DNA of 64,000 nt from Trichormus_B sp936914905 (GTDB lineage Bacteria; Cyanobacteriota; Cyanobacteriia; Cyanobacteriales; Nostocaceae), in the NCBI RefSeq assembly GCF_039871975.1, contig NZ_JBDPLL010000001.1; one strand, written 5' to 3'. Shown in pieces: positions 38,713-49,775 of this stretch (its first letter is position 1; every line of letters begins with the position of its first letter). The notes under the pieces were generated by a model that saw only the letters and a program-made list of their open reading frames with translations, did no database searches and had not been told where the DNA came from. The position numbers were made by a program, and so were the translations under genes.

Positions 38713-40956
38713 ATGATTCCAGATAATTGGCAAGAACAAGCACGAAAATATCTCATAGATGAAAATTACAATGCGGGTATCAAAATTTACGAAGAAGCAA
38801 TAGAAAGAGAACCTAGTATTAAGAGTTATTACTGGTATTTAGGATTACTTTTATTATTAAATAATCAGGAAACCGAGGCACAAATTACTTGGTTTACTGC
38901 CTTATCAGAATCAGAAGAAAGAGATTTTGATACGCAAGAATTATTAGAAATTTTAGATCAAGAAGCCAAGCGTCGCATCACAGTTGAAGATTATCATGTT
39001 GCTTGGGCAATCCGTCAGCATATCAAAGATATTGTATCTGAAGATATTAATAACTTACTGCATCTTGTTTCCATTGTCATTAGTTTAGAGACATTCAATC
39101 ATGATATTGCAGAGTTATTAGAATCAGTCCGTCATTCTTTACGAATTACCACAGATAAATGTGATATTAATTTATTGGTAGATGTTATAAAAACAATCTT
39201 ACTTTATACTAAGACACGGAGAGCAGCAATTAATTCAGTTTTTGATTTTATTAAAGTTTGCTTACAGAGCTATTCAGATAGTTCTGTAATGATTATTATT
39301 GAAACTGTAATGACCCAATGCATCAAATTATCAGCTTTTTATAGAAGACCCGATTTAGCAACACAATTTGCAGAACTTTGTCTGGAGCGAGTTCCCAAAA
39401 GTTACCATCTTCAACATAGAGAGATTTTAACACTGATATCATACTTTTATCAAGACAATCAACAATATGACAAAGGCATAGAAAGTGCCAAACTATGTTA
39501 TGAACTAGGAGGTTCTGTTGCAGAAAAAATTTGTGCTAACCATGTTGTTCTAAGAGGATTCATGACTTCTGGTAGTTACTGGAAAGAAGCTTATGATCGT
39601 TTGCAAGGGCAGATTTTATTAGCTGAACAGTTAGTAAAAACCCAACCTGATGTTGCTCACATAATAGATATTACCAGGTTATCGAATGCGTTGTCTTTTC
39701 TTCCCTATTTTGAGGATAAACCTGAAAGAAACCACATACTTCAACATCAGATTTCTAGTTTTTGCCAATCTTATTTTATTAAGCAACATACAGATATAGT
39801 AGAACAAAATTATAAAAACTTTCATTTACGGCGACAGGATTTCACCCTAAATAAAGGAACCTTGAAGATTGGTTATATTTCCCATTGTTTTAAGCGACAT
39901 TCTGTTTCTTGGTTATGCAGATGGATTTTTAAATATCATAACCAAGAAAAATTTAAAATACATTGTTACTCTTATGATGGTTCTGAAGGAATAGACAGTT
40001 TTACCCAAAGGCATTTTGTTGATAAATCTTATAAGTTCTATAAATTTGGACTTCGTCAAACTTATAATCTTTCGAGTCAAATTCAAGAAGATGAAATTGA
40101 TATCTTAGTTGATTTAGATAGTTTAACTTTAGATCAAGCATGTGAATTATTATCAATCAAATCTGCTCCTATACAGGTAACTTGGCTGGGTTGGGATAGT
40201 TCAGGCTTACCATCAATTGATTATTTTATTGCTGATCCTTATGTTTTACCAGAGTCAGCACAGGATTATTATAGTGAAACTATTTGGAGATTACCACAAA
40301 CATATATAGCGGTTGATGGATTTGAGATAGATGTACCTGATTTACGACGGGAAGATTTAGATATTCCCAGAGATGCCATTATTTATTTCATGACTCAAAA
40401 AGGATATAAAAGGCATCGCCCCCATTTACGTTTACAGATGAAAATTATCAAAGAACTACCTAATAGTTATTTGCTGATTAAAGGGGATGCTGACCAAGAA
40501 GCAAGTAAGGTATTTTTTGAAGAGATTGCACAGGAGGAAGGTGTAGATTTTAATCGGATAAAATTTTTGCCTTATGCTCGTAGTGAAGCTGTCCATCGAG
40601 CTAATTTACAAATTGCTGATGTGGTTTTAGATACCTATCCCTATAATGGAGCAACGACAACATTAGAAACCCTTTGGATGGGTGTTCCTTTGGTAACAAG
40701 AGTTGGGGAACAATTTTCTGCACGTAATAGCTATGGGATGATGATTAATGCTGCTATTACAGAAGGTATTGCTTGGACTGAAGATGAGTATGTAGAGTGG
40801 GGTGTGCGTTTGGGTAAGGATGAGAAATTACGACAACAAATTTCTTGGAAGTTGCGTCAGTCCAGACATACAGCACCCCTATGGAATGCCAAGCAGTTTA
40901 CCCGTGATATCGAAACAGCTTATGAGCAGATGTGGCAACGGTATATTGGTAGTTAG
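38713..40956 (+). CDS. ogtA: TPR O-GlcNAc transferase-like protein (GT41), OgtA-type
   Basis: 747 residues. N-terminal TPR-like helical part (to about 350), then Glyco_transf_41 catalytic domain: LKIGYISHCFKRHSVSWL, the substrate/UDP region VTWLGWDSSGLPSIDYFIAD, LPYARSEAVHRANLQIADVV and LDTYPYNGATTTLETLWMGV with the nucleotide-binding end. The SPINDLY/OGT class adds GlcNAc or fucose to Ser/Thr. In Nostoc punctiforme OgtA, encoded next to pilA, is needed for hormogonia and motility, so pilin or a pilus regulator is the likely target. Intact; ATG 38713. I infer the substrate only from position. Confidence 0.85.
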   Translation: MIPDNWQEQARKYLIDENYNAGIKIYEEAIEREPSIKSYYWYLGLLLLLNNQETEAQITWFTALSESEERDFDTQELLEILDQEAKRRITVEDYHVAWAIRQHIKDIVSEDINNLLHLVSIVISLETFNHDIAELLESVRHSLRITTDKCDINLLVDVIKTILLYTKTRRAAINSVFDFIKVCLQSYSDSSVMIIIETVMTQCIKLSAFYRRPDLATQFAELCLERVPKSYHLQHREILTLISYFYQDNQQYDKGIESAKLCYELGGSVAEKICANHVVLRGFMTSGSYWKEAYDRLQGQILLAEQLVKTQPDVAHIIDITRLSNALSFLPYFEDKPERNHILQHQISSFCQSYFIKQHTDIVEQNYKNFHLRRQDFTLNKGTLKIGYISHCFKRHSVSWLCRWIFKYHNQEKFKIHCYSYDGSEGIDSFTQRHFVDKSYKFYKFGLRQTYNLSSQIQEDEIDILVDLDSLTLDQACELLSIKSAPIQVTWLGWDSSGLPSIDYFIADPYVLPESAQDYYSETIWRLPQTYIAVDGFEIDVPDLRREDLDIPRDAIIYFMTQKGYKRHRPHLRLQMKIIKELPNSYLLIKGDADQEASKVFFEEIAQEEGVDFNRIKFLPYARSEAVHRANLQIADVVLDTYPYNGATTTLETLWMGVPLVTRVGEQFSARNSYGMMINAAITEGIAWTEDEYVEWGVRLGKDEKLRQQISWKLRQSRHTAPLWNAKQFTRDIETAYEQMWQRYIGS

Positions 40957-40976
40957 TTATTGAGTTGATTAATTTG

Positions 40977-42488
40977 ATGACAATTGGTAAACCTAATTTA
41001 AAAAATTTAAAAATCATTGTAGATGGAGTGTTTTTCCAACTTCATATTTTGGGGGTAGCTAGAGTATGGATGGAATTACTCAAGGCATGGATTAAAAGCG
41101 GATATGCTGAAAATATAACTGTTTTAGATCGTCAGGGAAGTGCATTTAATTTTCCTCCAGATGCTATTTTTCATCCATTGGGGACAATCCCAAGATTACC
41201 AGGATTAAAGTATAGGTTGATTCCTAGTTATAGTTATGAAAATGCTCAAGCTGATATGCAAATGTTACAACAAATTTGTGATGAAGAAAATGCTGATTTA
41301 TTTGTTTCTACCTACTATACAAGACCTATTAATACTCCCAGTGTTTTAATGCTTCATGATATGATTCCTGAAATTGAGGGTTTGGATGAACCTCAATGGA
41401 AGCAGAAACATGAATGTATTGGATCTGCCTCTGCATATATAGCAGTTTCTCAAAATACTGCTAAAGATTTTTTCCATTTCTTTCCAGAAATTGATCACGT
41501 TTTAGTTAAGGTGATTTATAACGGTGTAGATCATCAAGTATTTCGTCCAGCTAGTTTAACCGGAATTAATCGATTTAAACAATCTTATGGTATTACTAAA
41601 CCCTATTTTCTTTTAGTGGGAGTAAGAACTGGTTATAAGAATGCTCTCTTATTTTTTAAGTCGTTTGCTCAGTTACCAAATCAAGAAGATTTTTCTATTG
41701 TTTGTGTTGGTGGTGCTTGGGAAATAGAAGAACAATTTAAAGAATATATTACTCAAACACAAATTTTAAAATTGCAACTTACTGATCAGGAATTAAGTAT
41801 GGCTTATTCAGGTGCGATCGCACTTGTTTACCCTTCTTTATATGAAGGATTCGGTCTAGCTGTGTTAGAAGCTATAGCTTGTGGTTGTCCAGTAATTACT
41901 TACCCTAGTTCTGCTATTCGTGAAGTGCTTGGTAAAGCCGCGCTTTATATTGATGATGATATTGAAATCATGAAGAGAGCTTTAATAACTATTCAACATG
42001 AAAAAATAAGACAAACTCTGATTCAAGTAGGATTAGCACAAGCTGAGAAGTTTTCTTGGTCAAAAATGGCTGAAGAAGTGAGTAATGTTTTGATTCATCA
42101 AACTCTAAAGTTTTTAAACTTGCGAGAAATTAATCTAATCATATTCCCTGATTGGAGTCAATCAGAAGATGATTTATATATTCAACTACTTGAGGTAATT
42201 AAAAAACGAGCGATCGGTATTAATTCTTACAAAACTACTTTACTGATATATGTTGATGATACTAAACGGGAAACTGCTGATTTACTGTTATCTAGCATAG
42301 CAGTTAATTTAATGATGGAAGATGAGATTGATATTACCGAAAATCCGGAAATTTCACTAATGTTAGACATCAATGAAAAACATTGGGAACATCTCTTACC
42401 ACATTTGCATGGTAGAATTGTATTAGATGGGGAAAATCAAGAAGTTATAGTCAAATTTTCAGTAGAAAAACTACCAGTTTGGAAATAG
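40977..42488 (+). CDS. GT4 glycosyltransferase with extra C-terminal domain
   Basis: 504 residues from ATG 40977 (a TTG four codons earlier is possible). GT4 fold: IIVDGVFFQLHILGVARVWM at the N-terminus, YFLLVGVRTGYKNALLFFKS, then YEGFGLAVLEAIACGCPVIT with the donor-binding E-x7-E (E289/E297 region by eye). After residue ~385 an extra ~120-residue domain starts NLIIFPDWSQSEDDLYIQLL, and the same domain ends the protein at 44761-46911. It lies 20 bp after ogtA, probably in one operon, and may extend the sugar put on by OgtA. The acceptor is unknown. Confidence 0.82.
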   Translation: MTIGKPNLKNLKIIVDGVFFQLHILGVARVWMELLKAWIKSGYAENITVLDRQGSAFNFPPDAIFHPLGTIPRLPGLKYRLIPSYSYENAQADMQMLQQICDEENADLFVSTYYTRPINTPSVLMLHDMIPEIEGLDEPQWKQKHECIGSASAYIAVSQNTAKDFFHFFPEIDHVLVKVIYNGVDHQVFRPASLTGINRFKQSYGITKPYFLLVGVRTGYKNALLFFKSFAQLPNQEDFSIVCVGGAWEIEEQFKEYITQTQILKLQLTDQELSMAYSGAIALVYPSLYEGFGLAVLEAIACGCPVITYPSSAIREVLGKAALYIDDDIEIMKRALITIQHEKIRQTLIQVGLAQAEKFSWSKMAEEVSNVLIHQTLKFLNLREINLIIFPDWSQSEDDLYIQLLEVIKKRAIGINSYKTTLLIYVDDTKRETADLLLSSIAVNLMMEDEIDITENPEISLMLDINEKHWEHLLPHLHGRIVLDGENQEVIVKFSVEKLPVWK

Positions 42489-42518
42489 AAATTTAGATAT
42501 ATACTATCTAGATAACTA

Positions 42519-44700
42519 CTAAGAGCTTAGTAATAAACTTGTTTTTACAACCTCTTGATAAAATGCCTCTAACGCTGTGACACAGTTTTTATCATCAAAA
42601 AGACGATGATGATTTTGACTCATCCTTTCTACAATACTTTTTCTCCAATCTGGATCTAAGCCTAATTTAATATCAATTTCAATATAATCATGTTCATTTT
42701 TAGCGATGGTATAGGTCATTCCTAATAGTTTCAAGAAACTGTCAGTATGACGACCTCGCATAAATTCCCCTGGGCAAGTGACTATAGTAGGAAGATTACA
42801 AGAGATCGCTTCTAAGCTGGTATTACCACCAGACCAAGTAAATGTATCTAGATAAAAATATGATAATAAGTTAATCATTTAGATAATCTAAGCGTTCTGG
42901 AATAGTTAGATGAACACAATAATCTTCCCTATCAAGTCCCGCCGCAGCAAAAGCAAGTTGTAACCGTGACTTTAATACAGTACCACGTAGAAATACAAAT
43001 TTCGCTTGAGGAATAGGACGAGCGATTTCTGCCAAAATAAAATCGTATTGTGGTAAATATTTAAAAGGTGCTTGACAACATAAATAAATAACATCATTGT
43101 CACTTTAACCATAATCTGAGCGAGATTTAACAATTGGGGGAATGTAGGGTTTAGGGTAAGCAACACCAATATTAGGTAAAAGAATGAGCTTTCCTCAGTA
43201 ATGCTCTTGGGTATTTTCCCCTTCCATTAACTCACTGGATAAAAAATAATCAATACTTGGTAAATTGGTAAACCAGTAGTTACTGGATGTCCCCAAGCAA
43301 CACATTCATTGTATTCGTGCAAGTCGCAAACCTGCCATTTGCATAGATAGTTGGTGGATCTATACCAATTTCAGGATTAACTAAAATATGTAGTTTATCA
43401 GCAAGTATTTGCTTACAAACTGCGGGTAAGTTATCAGGAATTTGATAGAAAAAGTCGCTATAGTCTTTAAATTATTGAGTAATTGGATCTGGCTAATTAC
43501 CTGTATAGTAACAGTAGATTTGAAAGTTTTGATGATCACAGTAGCGTAGCCAACCAGTTAACCAAAGTGTACCACTATAAGAATGTAGATAATGAGAAGC
43601 ATAACCAATACGAATTCTTTCTTGTTACTGAAGTTTTGGCATAGATAAAGGTACAACCCATTTTGGAAAGTTAGCTGCCATGATTTCATGAACTAACTGG
43701 CCATATTGGCGTTGTAGATCTACATCATTTTTTGCTTCATAGGAAAGATAAAAATTAGTTAATCTACCTATACCAGCTAAAGCATTGCCTTGTTCTTCAG
43801 GAGTTTTTAAAGATGTTTGTTGAATTAACTTTTGTAATCCTTCTGTGTAACGATAGCGATAAAATGTTATTTCTTCTTAATCATCATAGATGGTAGGAAC
43901 TGTTAAATATTTAAGTATTTGAAAAGTGTAATCATCCGCTAAGAGTTGACAAGCATTTTCCGCACTGATAATTGCTTCCTGATTGCGCCCACTAATACGC
44001 AAGTCTATAATACGCAAGTCTATAATTAAGGGAAAATGTAGCCTTGGGTCACTTGGCTGCATTTGAATTCCTTGTTTGAGGGTGATAAAATATTTATCTG
44101 ACAAGTTTAAATTTCTATAACATTGGCTTAAACGCTAATAAGTCTCAGGATTGCCTGAGTTAATTTGTATATGTTTTGTATATTGTTCACTAACTATTTG
44201 CCATTTGCGTTCTTCAAATAATCTATTACCCAAATCCAAAATTACCTGACTTAGTGGGATATTAATGAAATTCTTGATATCATAAGCTGGAATTTCCTTT
44301 ACTTGAAATAGTGCTAATGTTCGGAGATTTTGATGTCGTATAATAATTATTTTATGAATAAAATATTTTAAATTCTCTCTTTCAAGTTCACTTGTATCTT
44401 CGTAGTAGAGAAATTTCGCATTCAGCAGTTATATCAGAATTTCCTTTTCTGCTAGGAGTAAATTCATAGCCACGGCAGATAATAATAAATTGGCTTCTTG
44501 GACATCAATACGATTGATATCTATGAGCAATGTTATCTGGTGACTATCAGGATGAGTTACTACCACTTTCGCTTTAATGGCTTGTTCTAATTTAGAATAT
44601 TAATATTCCCTGGAGTTATAGCTAGTGATTCGAATATATATTGTTCTGTGTGGTTAATAAATTTGGTTGCTTCCACTTTTGAAATTGTTTGTGTTGTTAT
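42519..44700 (-). pseudogene. TPR-GT41 (SPINDLY-type) glycosyltransferase, broken
   Basis: In minus-strand order: a segment like the FPDWSQ domain tail (KVVVTHPDSHQITLLIDINR), TPR units (SDKYFITLKQGIQMQPSDPR), LKTPEEQGNALAGIGRLTNF, then GT41: ERIRIGYASHYLHSYSGTLW, FFYQIPDNLPAVCKQILADK, and the C-terminal piece FYLDTFTWSGGNTSLEAIS, CNLPTIVTCPGEFMRGRHTD (ORF 42519-42878). Stops and frameshifts occur throughout, so it is inactive. A 15-bp in-frame duplication at 43994-44023 repeats IIDLR. It converges with the intact GT4 gene (31 bp apart). Confidence 0.8.
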
Positions 44701-44760
44701 TTTAAATAAGGTTAGTTGCTTGTAATGAAGAATTTATGGTTAACCCGCTCACTACTTTGT

Positions 44761-47420
44761 TTAAATCGCAGTAGATACTTGATTAATCAACCTATGTAAT
44801 TCATAAGATTTTAGATTTACAATTTGTGCCTGTGTTAAAGCTTGTTTATCTTCATGAGGTAAGGTAATTCTAGCATGAATACGAGGCAATAAAGCTTTCC
44901 ATTGAATTGGAGCTAAATTTCCTACTGGAACAAGTTCTAAATCTTCACTAATGTCTAAATCTTCTTCCAACAGTAAATTCATAGTAACACTAGATAAAAA
45001 CATTGCTGCCTCTTCCGCATCAATGCTACTTATGCTAATTAGTAGGGTGGTATTAGAACTCTCAGGATGACTAGCTAATGCTTTGATAATTTCTGCCAAC
45101 TCCAAACTTAAATGATCTTCTGGTTGTGACCAATCGGGGAATATAACTAAATTAGTTTCCTTAATATTTAAAGATAATAAAGTTACATCAATTAAAACCT
45201 TGCTAACAGTTTCAGCCATATTTTTCCAAGAGAACTTTTTAGCCTGTGCTAGACCTGCGGTAATTAATGACTGACGAACACTAGGTTTTTGTATTTCACA
45301 AAGAGCATTAGCCATTGCTTCCACATCACGATCATTGACATAAATAGCTGCTTCTCCTGTAACTTCTGGTATTGAAGCATTAGGACAAGTAATTACAGGA
45401 CAACCACAAGCCATCGCTTCTAATAAAGGCATTCCAAAGCCTTCGTACTTAGAAGGATAAACTAGTGCTACTGCACCAGAGTATGCTATGGCTAGTTCTT
45501 TATCACTAAGTTGTAAAAGATGTACAGCACTACCTGATGTATATGCTCTTAATTCTGGCACTAACACTCCGCCAATACCAGTACAAATAATATCGAATCC
45601 GTAACTGCTGGCTATTTGTGAGAAAGCTTGGAAGAACAAAATACCATTCTTGTAACCCGTTCCAGTACCAACTAATAGAAAGTAGGGTTTATTAATTCCA
45701 TATTTATATTTAAAACCTTTAACTTCATCTTCAGAAGCTAGAGAAAATAGAGAATCTATGCCACAATGAGCCACCGTAATGGATTCTAAGGGTATATTAG
45801 AGAAACATTTACTTAAGTCTTTAGCTGTATTTTCGGAAATAGAAATATAAGAAGAGGCGTGTTTAATTCCGTTGTGTTTTTCACGCCACATGGGTTGATT
45901 TAATTTTCCCCCTAATACTTCGGGAATCATGTCATAAGCCATAAATACCGAAGGGGTGTCAATAGGGGTAGTGTAGTAGGTAGAAATAAATAATTCGGCT
46001 TTTTCTTCATTACAGATTTGTTGAAGCATCTGTTTATCAGCTGCGGTATTGTTATAGTCGTAGAGGGGAATAGTGCGATAACGAATACCATTAATTCTGG
46101 GTGCAGTATTGTCTCTATCTAATACTAATATATGATTAGCAAAGTCGGTGTTTGCCCATTGTGCTAGCAGACTTCGCCAAACTCTAGCAATTCCTGTTTG
46201 ATAGAGTTGGAAAAATACAGCATCCACAATAATAATCGGTGTCTGTTGTTGAATATGCGCTAGTTTGCGTTGTACTTCATTTAGTTGTAAAAAGCGCCAA
46301 TGAGTGCTAGTAATTTCTCTTTGTGCTATTGGTACTACACCGCGAGATCCTACAATATCTACCCTTGTTTCGTCTCTTACCCAACCAAAGTAATCTCGTA
46401 ATAGTGCGGGAAATTTACTGTTCGATTGTAAATCTTGCCACTGAGATACGGCATTACTATAACCATAGTACTGCTCTTTAAATTTCAATTGCTCTGGTGT
46501 TACATAGGCAAAGTGTTGAAACACTAAACCCTTCTTTTCAGTTTTATCATGTAAGAAGGAACTTATATTTGTAATATTTCTATGTCCACCATTTGACAAT
46601 GGTTCTACTAATATAGGAGGCTCATGTACTGCCCAAAAAGCACCTGGTTTAAATCTCCAAGTCCTTAACCATTCTTGCTGAGGATTTTGTGCATAACAGT
46701 TGCCGGTACTAATAACAAGTTTTTCTCCAACAAAATACCAGCACCAATAAAAGGTAGGAGTTTTTTCAGGGCTATTAATGAACATTTCTCTAGGTATACA
46801 AATCTGGTCTGATGTCCATAGTTCATCTACATCAGCTTGCCATAATAAACATTCCTTCTGAATATTCGCCAGTGGTGCATTTACCATTTCTTTTTTACCA
46901 TCCCAATACACCCCTTCTAGTTTACGGTAAATTGTGATATTATCTGGATTGTGATGTTATCTGGATATAGTTGTTGTAATGCATCTAGGTATTCCGTCGT
47001 ACCGTCGTAGCTAAGACCATTGTTATGAATTTCATGATTAACTTTTCCTCCCAGTTGCATACTCCAACTAGTATCATGATTTAAGTCAGCTACACCTTCA
47101 ATAATATAACAATGCCATTTAAAAGCGATTTGTTTGAATATTCCAATATGGTATTGAATAAATGGTAGCCCATGTAGAAGAATGGTGAAGAAATTGATTG
47201 GTACAATAGGAAATGCAATATAATTTGCATAAGGAGAATTAGAATCGCATAATTGTTTTCCAATATATCCTTCTCTAGTTATACGATGACATTCATAGCC
47301 ATTTTTCATCAAAATGTCAAACGTGAATTTGGCATTATGGTTTAACCCCTCTAAGATTTTTTGTGCTACTTCTTGTCTATATCTTAATAGATTTATTTTG
47401 TAGTATTTTTTCTGCTTCAT
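44761..47420 (-). pseudogene. Two-domain glycosyltransferase (GT2-like plus GT4), frameshifted once
   Basis: ATG 47420 starts a 167-codon frame (…KWHCYIIEGVADLNHDTSW, GLSYDGTTEYLDALQQLYPD). A 17-bp duplication (46931-46947/46948-46964) then breaks it. With one copy removed it reads YPDNITIYRKLEGVYWDGKK and joins the 716-codon frame: LLWQADVDELWTSDQICIPR (D-x-D type donor motif), then GT4 with IIIVDAVFFQLYQTGIARVW, YFLLVGTGTGYKNGILFFQA, KYEGFGMPLLEAMACGCPVI, and the same FPDWSQ C-terminal domain as at 40977. The second part could still be translated from an internal start. One recent lesion; probably newly inactive. Confidence 0.8.
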
Positions 47421-47860
47421 ACAATATACAATACATCACTTTCAGCACCGTCAACATCAATTTTTAATTAAATAATCAATATATTCAATATTATTTCCTG
47501 AGCAAAATGAATCTAGCTTAATTGCCGCAATAATCTCTATTTTGACAAAAGGAATCAGTTGACCTGAGCCTTGTGGATCTAACATTTGTGGTCTACCAAT
47601 ACTGCTCAATGCCGAAAAATTCTGTGGAAATTTATTAAATTCCATTAGCTTATTTTCGTAATAAATTACATTTTGTAAACAATTAACATTATTAATTTTG
47701 AGACTAGGTATTCTGTATTGCAATTTTTTAAACCAACATCAAGTAGGTTTAAAAGAATAAACTTTCCCAGAATAACTCATCAACTTACTTAAAAGTATCG
47801 AATAAACACCTATATTAGCACCAATATCAAAAACTAGCATTCCTTCTTTAACAAGTTTGG
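47417..47860 (-). pseudogene. FkbM-family methyltransferase, truncated
   Basis: Minus strand: LVKEGMLVFDIGANIGVYSI (SAM motif), a TGA in FKPT-stop-CWFKKLQYRI, LKINNVNCLQNVIYYENKLM, FSALSSIGRPQMLDPQGSGQ, SGNNIEYIDYL, then in a new frame KIDVDGAESDVLYIV, ending at the start of the glycosyltransferase. The N-terminal side is cut by the ISAzo13 copy at 47861. FkbM proteins methylate sugars or similar surface groups, fitting the neighbouring genes. Confidence 0.7.
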
Positions 47861-48675
47861 TAAGGATAGTGGATTAAATAACCTGTAACTGTGGTTTAGG
47901 GGTGTAATTCCATTGGGGCAAGAATTAATCAAAAACAATCTTCAGATTTGATTTGAAGTCAACAGCCACATTTCGGCCGGTTTGATAGGTTTTATAGAGA
48001 ATGGTCGTCAAGAGTTTGAGTCCAGTTTGGGTGGTTGCCGTTGCCATGAGGACTTTTAGAGTCTGGACACTCTCAAAAATCAGCCCCTGATACAGGGGAG
48101 AAATATGAGGAAAGAAACGATGCTCAATGATATTGTAGTTGGAGGTGTAGGGGGGATAATGAGGGATGGGAATTTTGATACCCAGTTCATTAACTAAGGC
48201 CTGTAAGTGCTGTGTGAAGATGTAATAGGGAGAGCTATTGCTAGGNNNNNNNNNNNNNNNNNNNNNNNNNNNNNNNNNNNNNNNNNNNNNNNNNNNNNNN
48301 NNNNNNNNNNNNNNNNNNNNNNNNNNNNNNNNNNNNNNNNNNNNNCAAACGCTGATTTTCCTCCACCTCTGGGTTGGCGAATCCCCTCCTGCTCAACCAC
48401 CTTTTCTTCCTCAAGTTCCTCCAAGCCCAACCTTCAGGTTTCGTGATGGCATAACAGCAAGCCGCGGATCTATGCCTGCCCCCCGTACCCTACTTTTAGG
48501 GCTTCAATCGCCGCCCATATGCGGCCATCCTTCTGTGACAACGACTTATAGTATCATTGCATTTTAACTTCAATTTCACCAGGGTCAGGGTGCATCATCT
48601 ACTAGTTCTCCATCTACCCTTCTTGTGTATAGATATTCTTGGCACTCTTACATCTTATTTAATCCACGATCTTTA
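47861..48675 (-). mobile_element. ISAzo13-type element, left copy, interrupted by assembly gap
   Basis: The ends TAAGGATAGTGGATTAAATAA (split here as TAAGGATAGTGG + ATTAAATAA) and TAAAGATCGTGG + ATTAAATAA are inverted repeats. The transposase lies on the minus strand: its N-terminal part at 48430-48350 (EGIRQPRGGGKSAF) and its C-terminal part at 48190-47875 (PQWNYTP ending). One hundred N (48246-48345) replace the middle. It is inserted at the FkbM remnant. Confidence 0.72.
48246..48345. other. Assembly gap of exactly 100 N
   Basis: Fixed-size filler, so the true length is unknown. It lies inside the ISAzo13 copy; translations across it are meaningless. Confidence 0.98.
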
Positions 48676-48810
48676 CCAACTAATTTAGACAAGTTTTCCC
48701 TGCCTATCTTGTAGCTAGGTTAAAGGGGTAAACCTAATATCATCTCTTCTTTTATACTAAAAGTTCTAGGCTAGAATTTAACTAATATTTAACAGATAAA
48801 GGAGCATAAA

Positions 48811-49065
48811 ATGGATGCAATGGCTACTCAAGAGGCAAGTAATGACTTAGATAGTTTAATAGATCGTGTTATTGCAAACGTAGAACCGACTATTATTTGT
48901 AATAATAAAGGTAACAAGGCTATTTAAATTTCTATAGAGGAATTTTCATCATGCCAAGAAACATTGTATTTACTGTCAAATCCTGTTAATACAAAGCATC
49001 TTCTTGCCTCAACTGAATTAGCAAAAGCAGGTGAGTTTGTTGGAAGAGCCTTAATTGAAGAATGA
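48811..49065 (+). pseudogene. Phd/YefM-type antitoxin, nonsense mutant
   Basis: ATG 48811 with AAAGGAG upstream: MDAMATQEASNDLDSLIDRV, IANVEPTIICNNKGNKAI, then TAA, then in the same frame ISIEEFSSCQETLYLLSN, HLLASTELAKAG and ALIEE to TGA 49063. Phd/YefM antitoxins of about 85 residues have this pattern, with the toxin-binding tail after the stop. No RelE/YoeB toxin follows. The first 38 residues might still be made but cannot bind a toxin. Confidence 0.65.
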
Positions 49066-49120
49066 GAGATTAAAAAACTAAGCGATAATTAATATGAGCT
49101 AATCCACCGGAGAAAAGGCA

Positions 49121-49688
49121 ATGAGACTGGCAACTGCTAAAAAGATGACCTTTGAGCAATTTCTCAACTATCACGATGGTACGGATAATTTATATGAATT
49201 AGAAAATAGAGAATTAATTCCCATACTTTCATAAGGTGATATCAATCAAAGAATACCAATGTTTCTATTGTTTTATTTTTATCAATTATGCATACTATAT
49301 TATCGATTGCAGATGAAGCGGAGGTGGCCGTGAATAGCAGAAGTTTGGGTGTGCCTGTACCTGACTGCTACTCTTTTCCAAAGAGTTAGCGATCGCAATG
49401 ACAGGAGCTACTCGCTCACTGGTATTAATGGATATGCCACCACCGTTATTGGTGGTTGAAGTGGTGAGTCCTAATCAGGCTAGTAGTGACTATCGCTACA
49501 AGAGATCCGAGTATGCAGCATCAGGTATTACTGAACATTGGATTGTTGATCCCATAGGCCAAAAGGTGACAGTGTTGGAATGGGTAGAAGGTTTTTATGA
49601 ATAACAGGTATTTGAAAATGATAGCTTGATCGTTTCTCCTCTATTTCCTGATCTTAAGTTGACTGCTGCTCAAGTTTTACAAGCATGA
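49121..49688 (+). pseudogene. Uma2-family endonuclease (DUF820), broken
   Basis: ATG 49121: MTFEQFLNYHDGTDNLYELE, NRELIPILS then TAA near 49231, a frameshifted middle, then the readable tail 49398-49604: GATRSLVLMDMPPPLLVVEV, VSPNQASSDYRYKRSEYAAS, EHWIVDP, and LIVSPLFPDLKLTAAQVLQA to TGA 49686. The PD-(D/E)XK core of Uma2 proteins (VVEVVSPN) is present. Function in cyanobacteria unknown. Dead. Confidence 0.75.
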
Positions 49689-49775
49689 GATGCTAATCTT
49701 GTGAAGATAATTTGACTAGATGTAAATACCTGAACATATATCCTAGAATAATTAACTGCTGATTTAAAAAAATCA

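Noticed and set aside
48194..48567. Open frames crossing the N block
   Set aside because: They depend on filler bases and on an IS copy; not real genes.
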